Below are positions 1 to 9,668 of a DNA stretch of 64,000 nt, piece by piece. The DNA comes from Paracoccaceae bacterium. Lineage in GTDB: Bacteria > Pseudomonadota > Alphaproteobacteria > Rhodobacterales > Rhodobacteraceae. The notes beneath the pieces were generated by a model. The model made no database searches. It saw nothing but the letters and a program-made list of their open reading frames with translations, and was not told the DNA's origin. The stretch spans positions 124,001 to 188,000 of the forward strand of contig JAGRDY010000026.1 in NCBI GenBank assembly GCA_020446815.1, written 5' to 3'. Position numbers and translations under genes: made by a program. Each line of letters opens with the position of its first letter. The stretch's first letter is position 1.

Positions 1-15
1 GGCCCCCTTGCCCAC

Positions 16-40
16 GCCGCCCGCACCGGCGGTGGGCGGC
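16..40. terminator. GC-rich hairpin, possible terminator of an upstream gene
   Basis: GCCGCCC at 16-22 can pair with GGGCGGC at 34-40, and the inner ACCG/CGGT extends the stem with a two-base bulge. No T-run follows, so a rho-independent terminator is only possible. The gene it would serve lies outside the window. Confidence 0.3.
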
Positions 41-140
41 CCTGTCCACCCTGGCCATCCCATATCACCGGGCAGCGATATTTCAACCGGATCGTTCCGC
101 GCCTACCGCTCGAAGTCGCCAGGCCCAACCATGCCGCATT

Positions 141-215
141 AAAGTTAGGCAAACGGCTAAGTTTATCTTGCCCGACTCGGCATTTGACGCCATACTTAGC
201 CGTGTCGCTAACTTT
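141..215. promoter_or_regulatory. Long imperfect inverted repeat, likely operator of the ArsR gene
   Basis: The 21 bases at 141-161 (AAAGTTAG...ACGGCTAAG) are the reverse complement of 195-215 (CTTAGCCGT...CTAACTTT) at 18 of 21 positions, with a 33-base gap. Each arm also holds a smaller TTAG/CTAA dyad. It ends 12 bases before the ATG at 228. ArsR-family repressors bind dyads of this kind and usually repress their own genes, so this is the obvious operator. It also argues against the in-frame TTG at 168 being the start, because that codon lies between the arms. Confidence 0.55.
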
Positions 216-227
216 TATTCCCAGCCC

Positions 228-575
228 ATGAATCTCGCTCCCGGCCATCTCGACAGCCTTTTCAATGCGCTCGGTTGTCCGACACGCCGCGCGATGCTCG
301 AAAGGCTGGCGCGCGGCCCCGCCACCGTCAGCGAACTCGCCGCCCCCCTCGATATGGCGCTGCCATCGGTGCTCGGCCATATTCGCAAACTCGAAACCGC
401 CGGGCTTGCCCGGACCGCCAAAGAGGGCCGTACCCGCACCGTGACCCTGGTTCCCGGTGCTTTCGTCCCGGTACGCAGTTGGCTTGATGAGCAGCGCGAC
501 ATCTGGAACGCGCGGCTCGACCGGTTCGATGCCTATGTCCAAACTCTCACACAGGAAAACCGCGATGAACCTTGA
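228..575 (+). CDS. ArsR-family winged-helix transcriptional regulator
   Basis: 115 residues. A winged helix-turn-helix covers about residues 14-76, with the recognition region near 34-60 (VSELAAPLDMALPSVLGHIRKLETAGL) and a basic wing (KEGRTRTVTL). There is one cysteine (Cys17) and no CxC metal site, so this is not an arsenic or cadmium sensor of the classical type. It belongs to the ArsR branch that sits next to AHSA1/SRPBCC genes. The downstream gene starts inside its last codons (565), which suggests translational coupling. The ATG at 228 was chosen because the upstream TTG at 168 falls inside the presumed operator. Confidence 0.85.
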   Translation: MNLAPGHLDSLFNALGCPTRRAMLERLARGPATVSELAAPLDMALPSVLGHIRKLETAGLARTAKEGRTRTVTLVPGAFVPVRSWLDEQRDIWNARLDRFDAYVQTLTQENRDEP

Positions 576-1035
576 TCCCGATCTTGACCTCGTCCTGACC
601 CGCAGCGTCAATGCGCCCCCGGCACTGCTCTGGAAATGCTGGACCCGGCCCGAACACCTCGTACATTTTTTTGTGCCCAAACCGCATCGCGTCACCGCCT
701 GCCGGCTCGACCCGCGTGTCGGCGGCGCTTTCGAGACGACCTTCGATGTAGACGGCAAGGAAATGCACAACAACGGCGTCTATCTGGAGCTGATCGAGAA
801 TGAAAAGCTGGTCTTCACCGACACCTATACCGAAGGCTGGAAACCTGCACCTGACCCGTTCATGACCGCCATCGTCACCTTTGAGGATGCGGGTGGCGGC
901 AAGACCACATACACCGCCATCGCCCGCCACCGATCGAAGGAAACCGCCGAACAGCACAAGGCGATGGGGTTTCATGACGGCTGGGGCACGGTGGTCGATC
1001 AGCTTGAAACCTATGCACAAGGACTGATGACATGA
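565..1035 (+). CDS. SRPBCC/AHSA1-domain protein (first of two)
   Basis: 156 residues forming one START-like AHSA1 fold. The N-terminal strand LVLTRSVNAPPALLWKCWT and the C-terminal long helix (FHDGWGTVVDQLETYA) are typical. The family binds hydrophobic ligands or, in eukaryotes, activates Hsp90; the bacterial ArsR-linked members have no settled function. It overlaps the ArsR stop by 11 bases and overlaps the next AHSA1 gene by 4 (ATGA), so the three form one operon. The ATG at 565 is the start that gives a normal-length domain; an earlier in-frame start would run through the ArsR gene. Confidence 0.85.
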   Translation: MNLDPDLDLVLTRSVNAPPALLWKCWTRPEHLVHFFVPKPHRVTACRLDPRVGGAFETTFDVDGKEMHNNGVYLELIENEKLVFTDTYTEGWKPAPDPFMTAIVTFEDAGGGKTTYTAIARHRSKETAEQHKAMGFHDGWGTVVDQLETYAQGLMT

Positions 1036-1487
1036 CCGAAAGCGACGTCGACGGCCGCACCATGATTCTGGAGCGTGTGATCAACATGCCGCCGCAAACG
1101 GTCTGGTCAGCATGGTGGAACCCCGAAACCCTGCCGCTGTGGTGGGGCCCTGACGGGTTTTCGTGCCGCACCAAACGCATCGACCTGCGCCACGGCGGCG
1201 ACTGGATATTCGACATGATCGGCCCCGATGGCACCGTCTATCCCAACCACCACCGCTATACGCGCGTCGTGCCCTTGTCCGAGATCGAATACACACTGCA
1301 TTGGGGCGAAAATGGCCCGAAACATGCCGATGCCAAGGTGCGCCTCGACGATCTCGGCGGGCGTACCAGGGTGACGCTGACCATGATCTTCCTCAATGCA
1401 GCGGAATATCGGCAGGCCAAGGGCTTCGGCGCCGTTGAGCTCGGACATCAGACGCTTGCCAAGCTCGCGGCCTTTGTCGGCCCCTGA
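1032..1487 (+). CDS. SRPBCC/AHSA1-domain protein (second of two)
   Basis: 151 residues and a paralogue of the preceding gene, with the same order: an N-terminal ILERVINMPPQTVWSAWWNPETLPLWWGP strand and helix, then a C-terminal helix ending VELGHQTLAKLAAFV. The ATG lies in the ATGA overlap with the previous stop. Tandem AHSA1 genes after an ArsR regulator are a recurring arrangement in Proteobacteria and may form a heterodimeric ligand-binding unit, though that is inference. There is no signal peptide, so it is cytoplasmic. Confidence 0.82.
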   Translation: MTESDVDGRTMILERVINMPPQTVWSAWWNPETLPLWWGPDGFSCRTKRIDLRHGGDWIFDMIGPDGTVYPNHHRYTRVVPLSEIEYTLHWGENGPKHADAKVRLDDLGGRTRVTLTMIFLNAAEYRQAKGFGAVELGHQTLAKLAAFVGP

Positions 1488-1647
1488 ATCCTTCGGCCTC
1501 AATCCCTGGCAGATACCATCCCTCCAGCACCCCCCTTTTGGGAAAAGTACGGGTGTGGGGGACCGCCCCTCCAGCGCCGCGCGCCAGCCGGTTGCGAAGC
1601 CCCCGCCGAATCCCTATCGTCCGCGCCGCAACCAACCGGAGCCCCCG

Positions 1648-4215
1648 ATGAAAGACGCCGCCCCCCAGCCGACCCGGCTTGCCGATTACACCGCCTACCC
1701 TTTCATCGTCAGCGACGTGGCCCTGACCTTCCGCCTCCACCCGACCCGAACCCGCATCGCATCGCGGATCGCCTTTGCGCCCAACCCGGCCCGCCCCGGC
1801 CGCCATGACCTGCGCCTTGACGGCGAAAAGCTCAAGCTGATCCGCGCCGCGATCGACGGCAAGCCCGTCCGGCCCGTCATCGACGCCGAAGGCCTGACCG
1901 TCGCCGCCGCGGACCTGCCCGAGGGCGCGTTCGTCTGGGAGGCCGAGGTCGAAACCAGCCCCGCCGACAACACCGCCCTCGAAGGGCTCTACATGTCCGG
2001 CGGCATCTATTGCACGCAATGCGAGGCCGAGGGTTTCCGCAGGATCACCTACTACCCCGACCGCCCCGATGTGATGGCCCCCTTCAGGGTGCGCATCGAA
2101 AGCGACATGCCGGTGCTTCTGTCCAACGGCAACCCCGGCGCCCGCGGGTCCGGTTTCGCCGAATGGGCCGACCCCTGGCCGAAACCCGCCTATCTGTTCG
2201 CGCTGGTGGCGGGCGATCTGCATGCGGTCAGCGACGGTTTCACCACCATGTCGGGGCGCCGGGTCGATCTCAACATCTGGGTCAGGGCGGGCGATCAGCC
2301 GCGCTGCGCCTTCGCCATGGGCGCCCTCATCCGCGCCATGAAATGGGATGAAGAGGTTTACGGGCGTGAATACGACTTGGACATTTTCAACATTGTCGCC
2401 GTCGATGACTTCAATATGGGCGCGATGGAAAACAAGGGATTGAACATTTTCAACTCCAAGCTGGTTCTCGCCTCGCCCGATACCGCTTCGGACGCCGACT
2501 TCGAGCGGATCGAAGGCGTCATCGCCCACGAATATTTCCACAACTGGACCGGCAACCGCATCACCTGCCGCGACTGGTTCCAGCTTTGCCTGAAAGAGGG
2601 GCTGACGGTGTTTCGCGACCAGCAGTTCACCGCCGACATGCGCTCGGCCCCGGTCAAGCGCATCGACGACGTGCTGACGCTGCGCGCCCGGCAATTCCGC
2701 GAAGACATGGGGCCGCTGGCCCATCCCGTGCGCCCCGACAGCTATATCGAGATCAACAATTTCTACACCGCCACCGTCTATGAGAAAGGCGCCGAGGTGA
2801 TCGGCATGCTCAAACGCCTCGTCGGCGACGCCGCCTATGCGAAGGCGCTCGATCTCTATTTCGACCGCCATGACGGCGATGCGGCCACCATCGAGGATTG
2901 GCTGAAGGTATTCGAGGATGCCACCGGGCGCGATCTTGCCCAGTTCAAACGCTGGTACACCGATGCGGGCACGCCGCGGCTGCGCGTGACCGAGGACTGG
3001 CGCGACGGCACCTATGCGCTGACCTTCACGCAAGACACCGCCGCCACCCCCGGCCAGCCGGACAAGGCCCCGCGGCTCATCCCCGTCGCGCTCGGCCTGC
3101 TCAACCCCAATGGCGACGAGGTGCTGGAGACCACCGTGCTGGAGCTGAGCGAGCCCACCCAGACCTTCACCTTCACGGATCTCGGGGCGCGCCCGGTCCC
3201 GTCGATCCTGCGCGGCTTTTCGGCCCCCGTGATTCTCGATCGTACCGTCTCGGCGCGCGAACGCACCTTCCTGCTGGCCCATGACAGCGATCCCTTCAAC
3301 AGATGGGAAGCCGGCCGCGCCCTGGCCAAGGAGGTGCTCGCCGCCATGATCTCCGGCACCTCCGGCAGCGCCGAGGATTACATCGACGCCCTCGGCCGGG
3401 TGCTGGGCGACGACACGCTCGATCCGGCGTTCCGCGCGCTTTGCCTGCGCCTGCCCTCCGAAGACGACATGGCCCAGACGCTCCATGATGCGGGCATGGT
3501 TCCCGACCCCGAGGCCATTCACGCCGGGGCCGATGCGCTGGCCAGGGCGATCGCCCGCAGATTGCAAAAGCCGCTTGTCGCGACCTATGAGGCGATGACC
3601 GATTCCGGCGCGTTTTCCCCCGATGCGGCCAGCGCCGGGCGGCGGGCGCTCAAACTCGCCTGTCTCGGCCTGCTCAACCATGTCGACAACGCCACCCGGG
3701 CCGCAGCGCTGTTCGCCGGCGCGGGCAACATGACCGAAAGTCAGGGCGCGCTGGCCTGCCTGATCCAGTCGGGGCGCGGCGCGCGCGAAATCGCCGCATT
3801 CTACGAACGCTGGCAGGATAACCGGCTGGTGATCGACAAATGGTTCATGTTGCAACTGGCCCATGCCACCCCCGATCAGGCCGCCGATACCGCCGCCCGT
3901 CTCGCCGAACACCCGGCTTTCGACTGGAAGAACCCCAACCGCTTTCGCGCGCTGATGGGGGCGCTGGCGGCCAATCATGCCGGCTTTCACCACCATACCG
4001 GGGCGGCCTACCGCTTTTACGCCGACTGGCTGATCAAGCTCGACGCATTCAACCCGCAGACCACCGCCCGCATGTCCACCGCCTTCGAGACATGGCAGCG
4101 CTATGATGCCGACCGCAAGGCGCTCATCGGGGCCGAACTGGAGCGCATAGCCGCGACCCCCGGTCTCAGCCGCGACAGCAGCGAAATGGTCAGGCGCATT
4201 CTGGGCGCGGCCTGA
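1648..4215 (+). CDS. pepN: Aminopeptidase N (M1 family zinc metallopeptidase)
   Basis: 855 residues, close to the roughly 870 of E. coli PepN. The exopeptidase motif GAMEN is at 258-262. The zinc motif HEYFH is at 294-298 and the third ligand Glu at about 317 (KEGLTVFRDQQF). An N-terminal beta-domain with Ala/Arg-rich segments precedes it, and an all-helical C-terminal domain follows. It removes N-terminal residues from peptides in the cytoplasm. The ATG at 1648 was chosen because it gives the conserved start (…ADYTAYPFIVSDVALTFRL); the frame is open further upstream but has no family similarity there. It stands alone, 160 bases after the AHSA1 pair. Confidence 0.95.
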   Translation: MKDAAPQPTRLADYTAYPFIVSDVALTFRLHPTRTRIASRIAFAPNPARPGRHDLRLDGEKLKLIRAAIDGKPVRPVIDAEGLTVAAADLPEGAFVWEAEVETSPADNTALEGLYMSGGIYCTQCEAEGFRRITYYPDRPDVMAPFRVRIESDMPVLLSNGNPGARGSGFAEWADPWPKPAYLFALVAGDLHAVSDGFTTMSGRRVDLNIWVRAGDQPRCAFAMGALIRAMKWDEEVYGREYDLDIFNIVAVDDFNMGAMENKGLNIFNSKLVLASPDTASDADFERIEGVIAHEYFHNWTGNRITCRDWFQLCLKEGLTVFRDQQFTADMRSAPVKRIDDVLTLRARQFREDMGPLAHPVRPDSYIEINNFYTATVYEKGAEVIGMLKRLVGDAAYAKALDLYFDRHDGDAATIEDWLKVFEDATGRDLAQFKRWYTDAGTPRLRVTEDWRDGTYALTFTQDTAATPGQPDKAPRLIPVALGLLNPNGDEVLETTVLELSEPTQTFTFTDLGARPVPSILRGFSAPVILDRTVSARERTFLLAHDSDPFNRWEAGRALAKEVLAAMISGTSGSAEDYIDALGRVLGDDTLDPAFRALCLRLPSEDDMAQTLHDAGMVPDPEAIHAGADALARAIARRLQKPLVATYEAMTDSGAFSPDAASAGRRALKLACLGLLNHVDNATRAAALFAGAGNMTESQGALACLIQSGRGAREIAAFYERWQDNRLVIDKWFMLQLAHATPDQAADTAARLAEHPAFDWKNPNRFRALMGALAANHAGFHHHTGAAYRFYADWLIKLDAFNPQTTARMSTAFETWQRYDADRKALIGAELERIAATPGLSRDSSEMVRRILGAA

Positions 4216-4425
4216 CTCCGGCACGCTCATCGTCGTGCGAATGTCGACAAAGCGCCATTCCCGGCTGTATTGTTTCGCCATTTGCCCGGCGGACAACCGG
4301 CAATTCCGCCCCGCTTGCCGCATCGTTTCCAGACCCGCCACGATCAAGCCATCCGCGGATATTTACCTGCGGTTCATGCGCTCAGGGGTATAGTATCGGG
4401 GCCTGATCAGTGGCGGTTCGCAGAC

Positions 4426-4851
4426 ATGGTAAACGACAGTTTCGAACATATCGTCCAGGCCCGCAACCCGAGCACCTATTTCGCGCTCGGGGCCTTCATG
4501 GCCCTGGCCTATGTCATCTGGGTGCTGGGTCTGCCGCTCATCGCCGAACTGGCGGTGGCGGTCTTTCTGGCCGTGGTGCTGCACCGCCTGACGGTGAACC
4601 CCAAGACCGGCTTTCGCATTACCGAACGGGCGATCGAATGCCTCGCGAACGGCGAAACCTCCGTCATCGCGCTGCACGAAGTCGACGGGGCCGGGGTCAT
4701 CGTCCTTTACGACGGCTCGACGCGCTGCTGGCTCAACCTGCGCGGCGGCGGCATTCAGGCGCTGCCGGGCGTCACCGGCATGGACGCCGGCCAGCTGATC
4801 CGCGAATTGCGCGATCGCGGCATCTGGGTCAGCCAGTCGCCCGTGGCCTGA
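4426..4851 (+). CDS. Small membrane protein of unknown function
   Basis: 141 residues. After a short polar N-terminus come two closely spaced hydrophobic stretches (about 17-36 and 37-55), then a soluble C-terminal domain with a strand-rich look (FRITERAIECLANGETSVIALHEVDGAGVIVLYDGSTRCWLNL). The layout resembles a bacterial PH-like domain on a membrane hairpin, but I do not recognise the family. The ATG at 4426 is the first in-frame ATG with an all-in-family look; an earlier frame opening at 4270 reads through low-complexity sequence. It lies 97 bases before another membrane-anchored unknown. Confidence 0.6.
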   Translation: MVNDSFEHIVQARNPSTYFALGAFMALAYVIWVLGLPLIAELAVAVFLAVVLHRLTVNPKTGFRITERAIECLANGETSVIALHEVDGAGVIVLYDGSTRCWLNLRGGGIQALPGVTGMDAGQLIRELRDRGIWVSQSPVA

Positions 4852-4948
4852 ACCGGCGCGGCCCCGGCCCTGCCGCACAGCCGGCCCCGTTGACAGCCAT
4901 CGCGCGCGAATGTTCTGCTTGCGCCAACGATCCTGTCGGAGCGATGTG

Positions 4949-5482
4949 ATGCCCGCATTCCTGGTTCTGCTTGCCCTTGGCGCGATCGCTTTCGTCTGGA
5001 TGAAAAGAACCCGCGCGGCGCGCGACATCACCCATGAACTGTCCGATGCGCCGCACGATGTGATCGCCGCGGCGAAACGGCTCGGTTTCCGGCGCCGCGC
5101 CAATACCCATCCGGTAGATACCATCGAGGAGCCGGCACTGGGCATCGGCGCCCTGGCCCAGGCGTTTCTCGAACTGGGCGGCCCGCCCAGCGCCCGGCAG
5201 CAGGCCGCCTTGACCAGATCGGTCCAGACCCATACCGGCCAGAGCCTGGCCGACGCCGAAGAAACCCTGATCATCGGGCGCTGGCTCATCGGCCGCTGCA
5301 ACGGGCCGGAACCGGCCGTCGAACGGTTGACCCGCAAGCTCGCCCGTCTCGACCGCACCGGCAGCTTCGGCCCGCTCATGGCGGTTCTCGACGATGTGGC
5401 CAGGTCGGCAGGGGGCGCGCGGCTATCCGACAAGCAGATCGACGCGCTCACCGAGGTCGCCCGCTGTTTCAAGGTCGGGTAA
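4949..5482 (+). CDS. Membrane-anchored protein of unknown function
   Basis: 177 residues. A single N-terminal membrane segment (MPAFLVLLALGAIAFVWM) is followed by basic residues and a helical cytoplasmic domain containing a TerB-like arrangement of helices (RQQAALTRSVQTHTGQSLADAEETLIIGRWLI). The TerB comparison is only an impression. The ATG at 4949 places the hydrophobic segment at the very N-terminus. It shares orientation with its neighbours upstream and with gatB, which begins 136 bases later; nothing shown in sequence links it to gatB. Confidence 0.6.
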   Translation: MPAFLVLLALGAIAFVWMKRTRAARDITHELSDAPHDVIAAAKRLGFRRRANTHPVDTIEEPALGIGALAQAFLELGGPPSARQQAALTRSVQTHTGQSLADAEETLIIGRWLIGRCNGPEPAVERLTRKLARLDRTGSFGPLMAVLDDVARSAGGARLSDKQIDALTEVARCFKVG

Positions 5483-5618
5483 AGCGCATCGACGATACGC
5501 CGAAACCTCCGCGATCGCCTGTCACCTTCGGCCCACGCGGCGCGCGCCCCGATAACCCGGCTTGCCGCCGCGCCGCCCCTGCCCTAAAAAGCCCCGCGAC
5601 GGATGAAGGATTCCCCCG

Positions 5619-7130
5619 ATGCTCGATCTGACCTATGAAGCCCCCAAAGCCAAACGGATCGCGGGGGCCACGCATGACTGGGAACTGGTCATCGGCATGG
5701 AGATCCACGCCCAGGTCGCTTCCCGGGCCAAGCTTTTCTCCGGCGCCTCGACCGAATTCGGCAAGGAGCCCAATTCCAACGTCGCCTTCGTCGATGCCGC
5801 CATGCCGGGAATGCTGCCGGTTATCAATGAATTCTGCGTGGCCCAGGCGGTGCGCACCGGGCTGGGGCTGAAGGCCGGAATCAACCTTGTCAGCGCCTTC
5901 GACCGCAAGAACTATTTCTACCCCGACCTGCCGCAGGGCTACCAGATCAGCCAGCTTTATCACCCCATCGTCGGCGCGGGCGAGGTGACGGTTGAAATGT
6001 CGCCCGGCATCGCCCGTCTTGTGCGCATCGAACGCATCCACCTCGAACAGGACGCGGGCAAATCGATCCACGACATGGATCCCGAGATGAGCTTCGTCGA
6101 CCTCAACCGCACCGGTGTGGCGCTGATGGAAATCGTTTCGCGCCCCGACATCCGCAGCCCCGAGGAAGCCGCCGCCTATGTCCTCAAACTGCGCCAGATC
6201 CTGCGCTATCTGGGCACCTGCGACGGCAACATGCAAAACGGCAACCTGCGCGCCGATGTCAATGTCTCGGTCTGCCGTCCCGGACAGTACGAGAAATATC
6301 AGCAGACCCAGGATTTTTCGCATCTCGGCACGCGCTGCGAAATCAAGAACATGAACTCCACCCGTTTCATCCAGGCCGCCATCGAATCCGAGGCGCGCCG
6401 CCAGATCGCGATTCTCGAAGACGGCGGCACGGTGCGCCAGGAAACCCGTCTCTACGACCCCGACCGCAACGAAACCCGCTCGATGCGCTCCAAGGAAGAG
6501 GCGCATGATTACCGCTATTTCCCCTGCCCCGATCTCTTGCCGCTGGAGATTGAACAGGCCTGGGTCGACGAAATCGCCGCCGCGATGCCCGAACTGCCCG
6601 ACGCGAAAAAGGCGCGGTTCGTGACCGATTACGGCATGACCGACTATGACGCCAATGTGCTTACCGCCGAGGTTGAGAACGCCGCCTTTTTCGAAACCGT
6701 CGCCAGGGGGCGCGATGGCAAGATCGCCGCCAACTGGGTGATCAACGAACTTTTCGGGCGGCTCAACAAGGAAGGGCTGGGCATCGCCGACTCGCCGCTG
6801 TCGGCCGCCCAGCTTGGCGGCTTGCTCGATCTGCTGGGCGCGGGCGAAATATCCGGCAAGATGGCCAAGGATCTGTTCGACATTCTCTGGAAAGACGGCG
6901 GCGACCCCGCCGAGGTGGCCGCCCGCCACGGCATGAAGCAGCTCACCGATACCGGCGCCATCGAGGCGGCGGTCGATGAGGTGATCGCCGCCAATCCCGG
7001 CCAGGTCGAAAAGGCCAAGGCCAACCCCAAGCTGGCAGGCTGGTTCGTGGGTCAGGTGCTCAAAGCCACCGGCGGCAAGGCCAACCCGGCCACGGTCAGC
7101 CAGCTTGTGGCGCAAAAACTCGGGCTCTGA
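5619..7130 (+). CDS. gatB: Asp/Glu-tRNA(Asn/Gln) amidotransferase subunit B
   Basis: 503 residues. The N-terminal catalytic domain opens with the family pattern [24 protein letters not shown], followed by [10 protein letters not shown] and [16 protein letters not shown]. The helical tail and YqeY-like C-terminal domain end in [11 protein letters not shown]. GatB is the kinase/transamidase subunit that activates mischarged Glu-tRNA(Gln) or Asp-tRNA(Asn), receiving ammonia from GatA. Here it is unlinked to gatC and gatA. The ATG at 5619 gives the expected start. Confidence 0.97.
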   Translation: MLDLTYEAPKAKRIAGATHDWELVIGMEIHAQVASRAKLFSGASTEFGKEPNSNVAFVDAAMPGMLPVINEFCVAQAVRTGLGLKAGINLVSAFDRKNYFYPDLPQGYQISQLYHPIVGAGEVTVEMSPGIARLVRIERIHLEQDAGKSIHDMDPEMSFVDLNRTGVALMEIVSRPDIRSPEEAAAYVLKLRQILRYLGTCDGNMQNGNLRADVNVSVCRPGQYEKYQQTQDFSHLGTRCEIKNMNSTRFIQAAIESEARRQIAILEDGGTVRQETRLYDPDRNETRSMRSKEEAHDYRYFPCPDLLPLEIEQAWVDEIAAAMPELPDAKKARFVTDYGMTDYDANVLTAEVENAAFFETVARGRDGKIAANWVINELFGRLNKEGLGIADSPLSAAQLGGLLDLLGAGEISGKMAKDLFDILWKDGGDPAEVAARHGMKQLTDTGAIEAAVDEVIAANPGQVEKAKANPKLAGWFVGQVLKATGGKANPATVSQLVAQKLGL

Positions 7131-7205
7131 GCCTCGCCCCGCGCGCGGCCCTTGGGGTTGCGTGCGCCATTCGATGACCGGCGATCCCTGCGGCCGGCTA
7201 TCGGC

Positions 7206-9668
7206 TCAGGCATCATCGCCATCCTCGCCATCGTCCTCGGCCGGATCGTTGTCGATCTCGCGCGAAAGCGGCTCTTGCGGCTTTGCGGGCTCTGCCGCCG
7301 CGCGCTTGCGCGCAGACTTGTGCTTGACCGCGGCCCCGCCCAGCGCTTCGGGGTTGCGGATCCACAGATCGCGCTGCGCAAAGGGAATTTCGATGCCCTC
7401 GGCGGCAAAGCGGGCGGCGACCTCGTGCAGGATCTCCGACTGCACCACCAGCTTGTAATTGACATCCGACAGAATGGCGCGAACCTCGAAATTCAGACTG
7501 TCGGCACCGAGCCCGGTGAAATAGACCGACGGGGCCGGGTCGACCATGACCATCGGCTGCGCCTCGGCGATTTCGAACAGGATCTTTTCGACCTTGCGGG
7601 TATCCGTGCCATAGGCGACGCCGATCGGAAGGATCAGCCGCCCGGTAAGGCTGCCCCGCGTCAGATTGGTCACAACCCCCGAGACAAGATCGGCATTGGG
7701 CACGATCACGTCGGTACGGTCGAAGGTCTCGATCCGGGTGGAGCGGACGGAAATACCCTTGACGATGCCGAATTCGGTGCCGACCTGGATCATGTCGCCT
7801 TCCGAAATCGGCCGCTCGATCAGCAGGATGATCCCGGCGACGAAATTCGACACGATGTTTTGCAAACCGAAACCGATGCCGACCGACAGGGCCCCGGCCA
7901 CGATCGCCAGCGACGACAGATTGATGCCCGCCGCCACGACCGCCGCGATGGCGGCCAGGATTATCCCCAGATACCCGACCCCCGAGGCGATGGCGTTCTG
8001 GCCACCCTTGTCGAGCCCGGTCCGCGGCAGCACCGCCGAGCGCAGCGCACCCTGCACCAGCCGCGTCGCCGTGTATCCGACCGCGAATACCAGCAGCAGA
8101 GTCAGCAGATTCGACGGCGAAATCTGTGTCTGTCCAATCGACATGCCGGCGCTGAACTTGGTCCATGCCTCGGCAAGGTCGGTCGTCCGCGCCCCCCAGA
8201 TCAACGCCAGGACAGGGATGGCCACGATCGACAGCGCAAATCCGATCAGCACCGGAACCAGCGCGTCGCTGGCATCCTCGTCGGCATGCACGATCATCAG
8301 ATAGATATTCGCCAAAAAGCGCTGGACAAGGATGATCACGCCCATGAAGCCCAGGGTTTTCGCCGCCGGCCAGATCAGCGCCTGCGCCGCCGCCACATAA
8401 CCGATCAGGGCCAGGGCCGGCGCCACGACCGACACCACGACCACGACCTTGCCCACCAGGCGCAGTAGCTGCATCTGGAATTCGGTGGCGCCGGGTGCCG
8501 ACATCGCCTCATTGGCCCGCCGTACCAGCAAAATGCCCAGCCGGAACAGAAAGATCGCGAGAATGCAGGTCAGCGGCGCCGCCCAGACCGCCTGCGCGGC
8601 CATCGACAGCGGCGGGCGCACTTCGGTGATGAACGCCATGCGCAGGATCTCGGCCGCCAGTGTCAGGCCGATCATGTTGACGTGAAACCGCGCCTCGGTG
8701 GGCCGGCCGACCAGCGTGGTAACGCCCGGTGCGCTTGCCGCCGGGCGAAACAGCCACCCGCCAAGCCAGCGCGTCACGAAGAACGCCGCCGCGGCATAAG
8801 GCAGGGCGCTGATCAGCGCACCGCTGCGGATGCCGAGCATGCCCGTCGCACGCAGTGCCAGAACCAGAAATATCGTTCCGCCGACCGGCACGATGATCTG
8901 GCCCAGCGATATGATCGCGGCGGCAAGGTTGCGCGCCCGCATGGAAGGCCCGTACTGCATCCGGCCGGTCAGCGTTTCCATGAACCCCGGCCCACGCAGC
9001 ACGAAGACCAGCGCGATGATCACATAAAGGAAGATGACCGGCAGATTGCTGCGCAATACCGTCCGGTTGGGCGGATATTGCCAGGCGCCCTGCGCCTCGC
9101 CCCAGAGGGTCTTCAGACCTTCGGTCAGCACCGCATAACCGGCCTTCCAGTTGGCCGGGTTGATGGGCGTCGGCGACAGTTTCAAAAGCGCGTCGGCCTG
9201 CCGGGCGCGGATCTTCGCGTCGATCTGGCCGATGATCCCGTCGGCCCGGCTATAGGCTTCCTCCGCGGCGATCCCCGGCGCCTGAAGCTGGTTCAGCTGC
9301 GTGTTGAGCGCCTGCCTGCGTGATGCGATTTCGGGGGCTTCGGCGGGCTGGCCTTCGGCGGGGGCGGGGCCCAGCGCGGCGATCTGGTCCTTGACCGTCG
9401 CGATCTGGCCTGCGTTGATGTCCTTGGCCTTTGCAAACTTGCTGCGCCAGTCGACAACCGTCTGGCGCTGCTGTTCGAGCAAGGAAAGCAGCACCCGATC
9501 CAGCGTCGCAAGCTCTTCGGCGCGCGTCGCGACCTTCTCCCAGGCCGTGTAATCGATCATGGCGGCGGCCTGCGCATGGGCGGTCGGCGCGGGCAGCACC
9601 GCCAGAGCCGTGCCCAGCCCGAGCATCAGCGCGATAGCGGCAATCCTGATACGCACCAGCATCCTCAT
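7206..9668 (-). CDS. Large MscS-family mechanosensitive channel with periplasmic N-terminal domain
   Basis: 820 residues. A signal peptide (MRMLVRIRIAAIALMLGLGTALAVLPAPTAHAQ) leads a coiled-coil-rich periplasmic region of about 200 residues that resembles the DUF3772 domain. About ten membrane segments follow, then the MscS pore helix and beta-domain (FGLQNIVSNFVAGIILLIERPISEGDMIQVG…VPNADLVSGVVTN). A charged C-terminal tail ends in acidic residues. It would release solutes on hypo-osmotic shock. Its ATG overlaps the cysK stop (ATGA), so it is the last gene of the cfa-trgA-trgB-cysK run. The second ATG at 9662 is an equal alternative start. Confidence 0.88.
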   Translation of the reverse strand: MRMLVRIRIAAIALMLGLGTALAVLPAPTAHAQAAAMIDYTAWEKVATRAEELATLDRVLLSLLEQQRQTVVDWRSKFAKAKDINAGQIATVKDQIAALGPAPAEGQPAEAPEIASRRQALNTQLNQLQAPGIAAEEAYSRADGIIGQIDAKIRARQADALLKLSPTPINPANWKAGYAVLTEGLKTLWGEAQGAWQYPPNRTVLRSNLPVIFLYVIIALVFVLRGPGFMETLTGRMQYGPSMRARNLAAAIISLGQIIVPVGGTIFLVLALRATGMLGIRSGALISALPYAAAAFFVTRWLGGWLFRPAASAPGVTTLVGRPTEARFHVNMIGLTLAAEILRMAFITEVRPPLSMAAQAVWAAPLTCILAIFLFRLGILLVRRANEAMSAPGATEFQMQLLRLVGKVVVVVSVVAPALALIGYVAAAQALIWPAAKTLGFMGVIILVQRFLANIYLMIVHADEDASDALVPVLIGFALSIVAIPVLALIWGARTTDLAEAWTKFSAGMSIGQTQISPSNLLTLLLVFAVGYTATRLVQGALRSAVLPRTGLDKGGQNAIASGVGYLGIILAAIAAVVAAGINLSSLAIVAGALSVGIGFGLQNIVSNFVAGIILLIERPISEGDMIQVGTEFGIVKGISVRSTRIETFDRTDVIVPNADLVSGVVTNLTRGSLTGRLILPIGVAYGTDTRKVEKILFEIAEAQPMVMVDPAPSVYFTGLGADSLNFEVRAILSDVNYKLVVQSEILHEVAARFAAEGIEIPFAQRDLWIRNPEALGGAAVKHKSARKRAAAEPAKPQEPLSREIDNDPAEDDGEDGDDA

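Noticed and set aside
168-227. TTG start giving a 20-residue longer ArsR protein
   Set aside because: The codon lies between the arms of the inverted repeat and the added residues are not typical for the family.
1393-4347. Very long open frame on the minus strand opposite pepN
   Set aside because: It is antisense to a clear PepN and arises from strong codon-position GC bias. It is Gly/Ala/Arg/His-rich with no family look. The same applies to the long frames opposite uvrA, gatB, mmsA, argF/argD and the hut genes.
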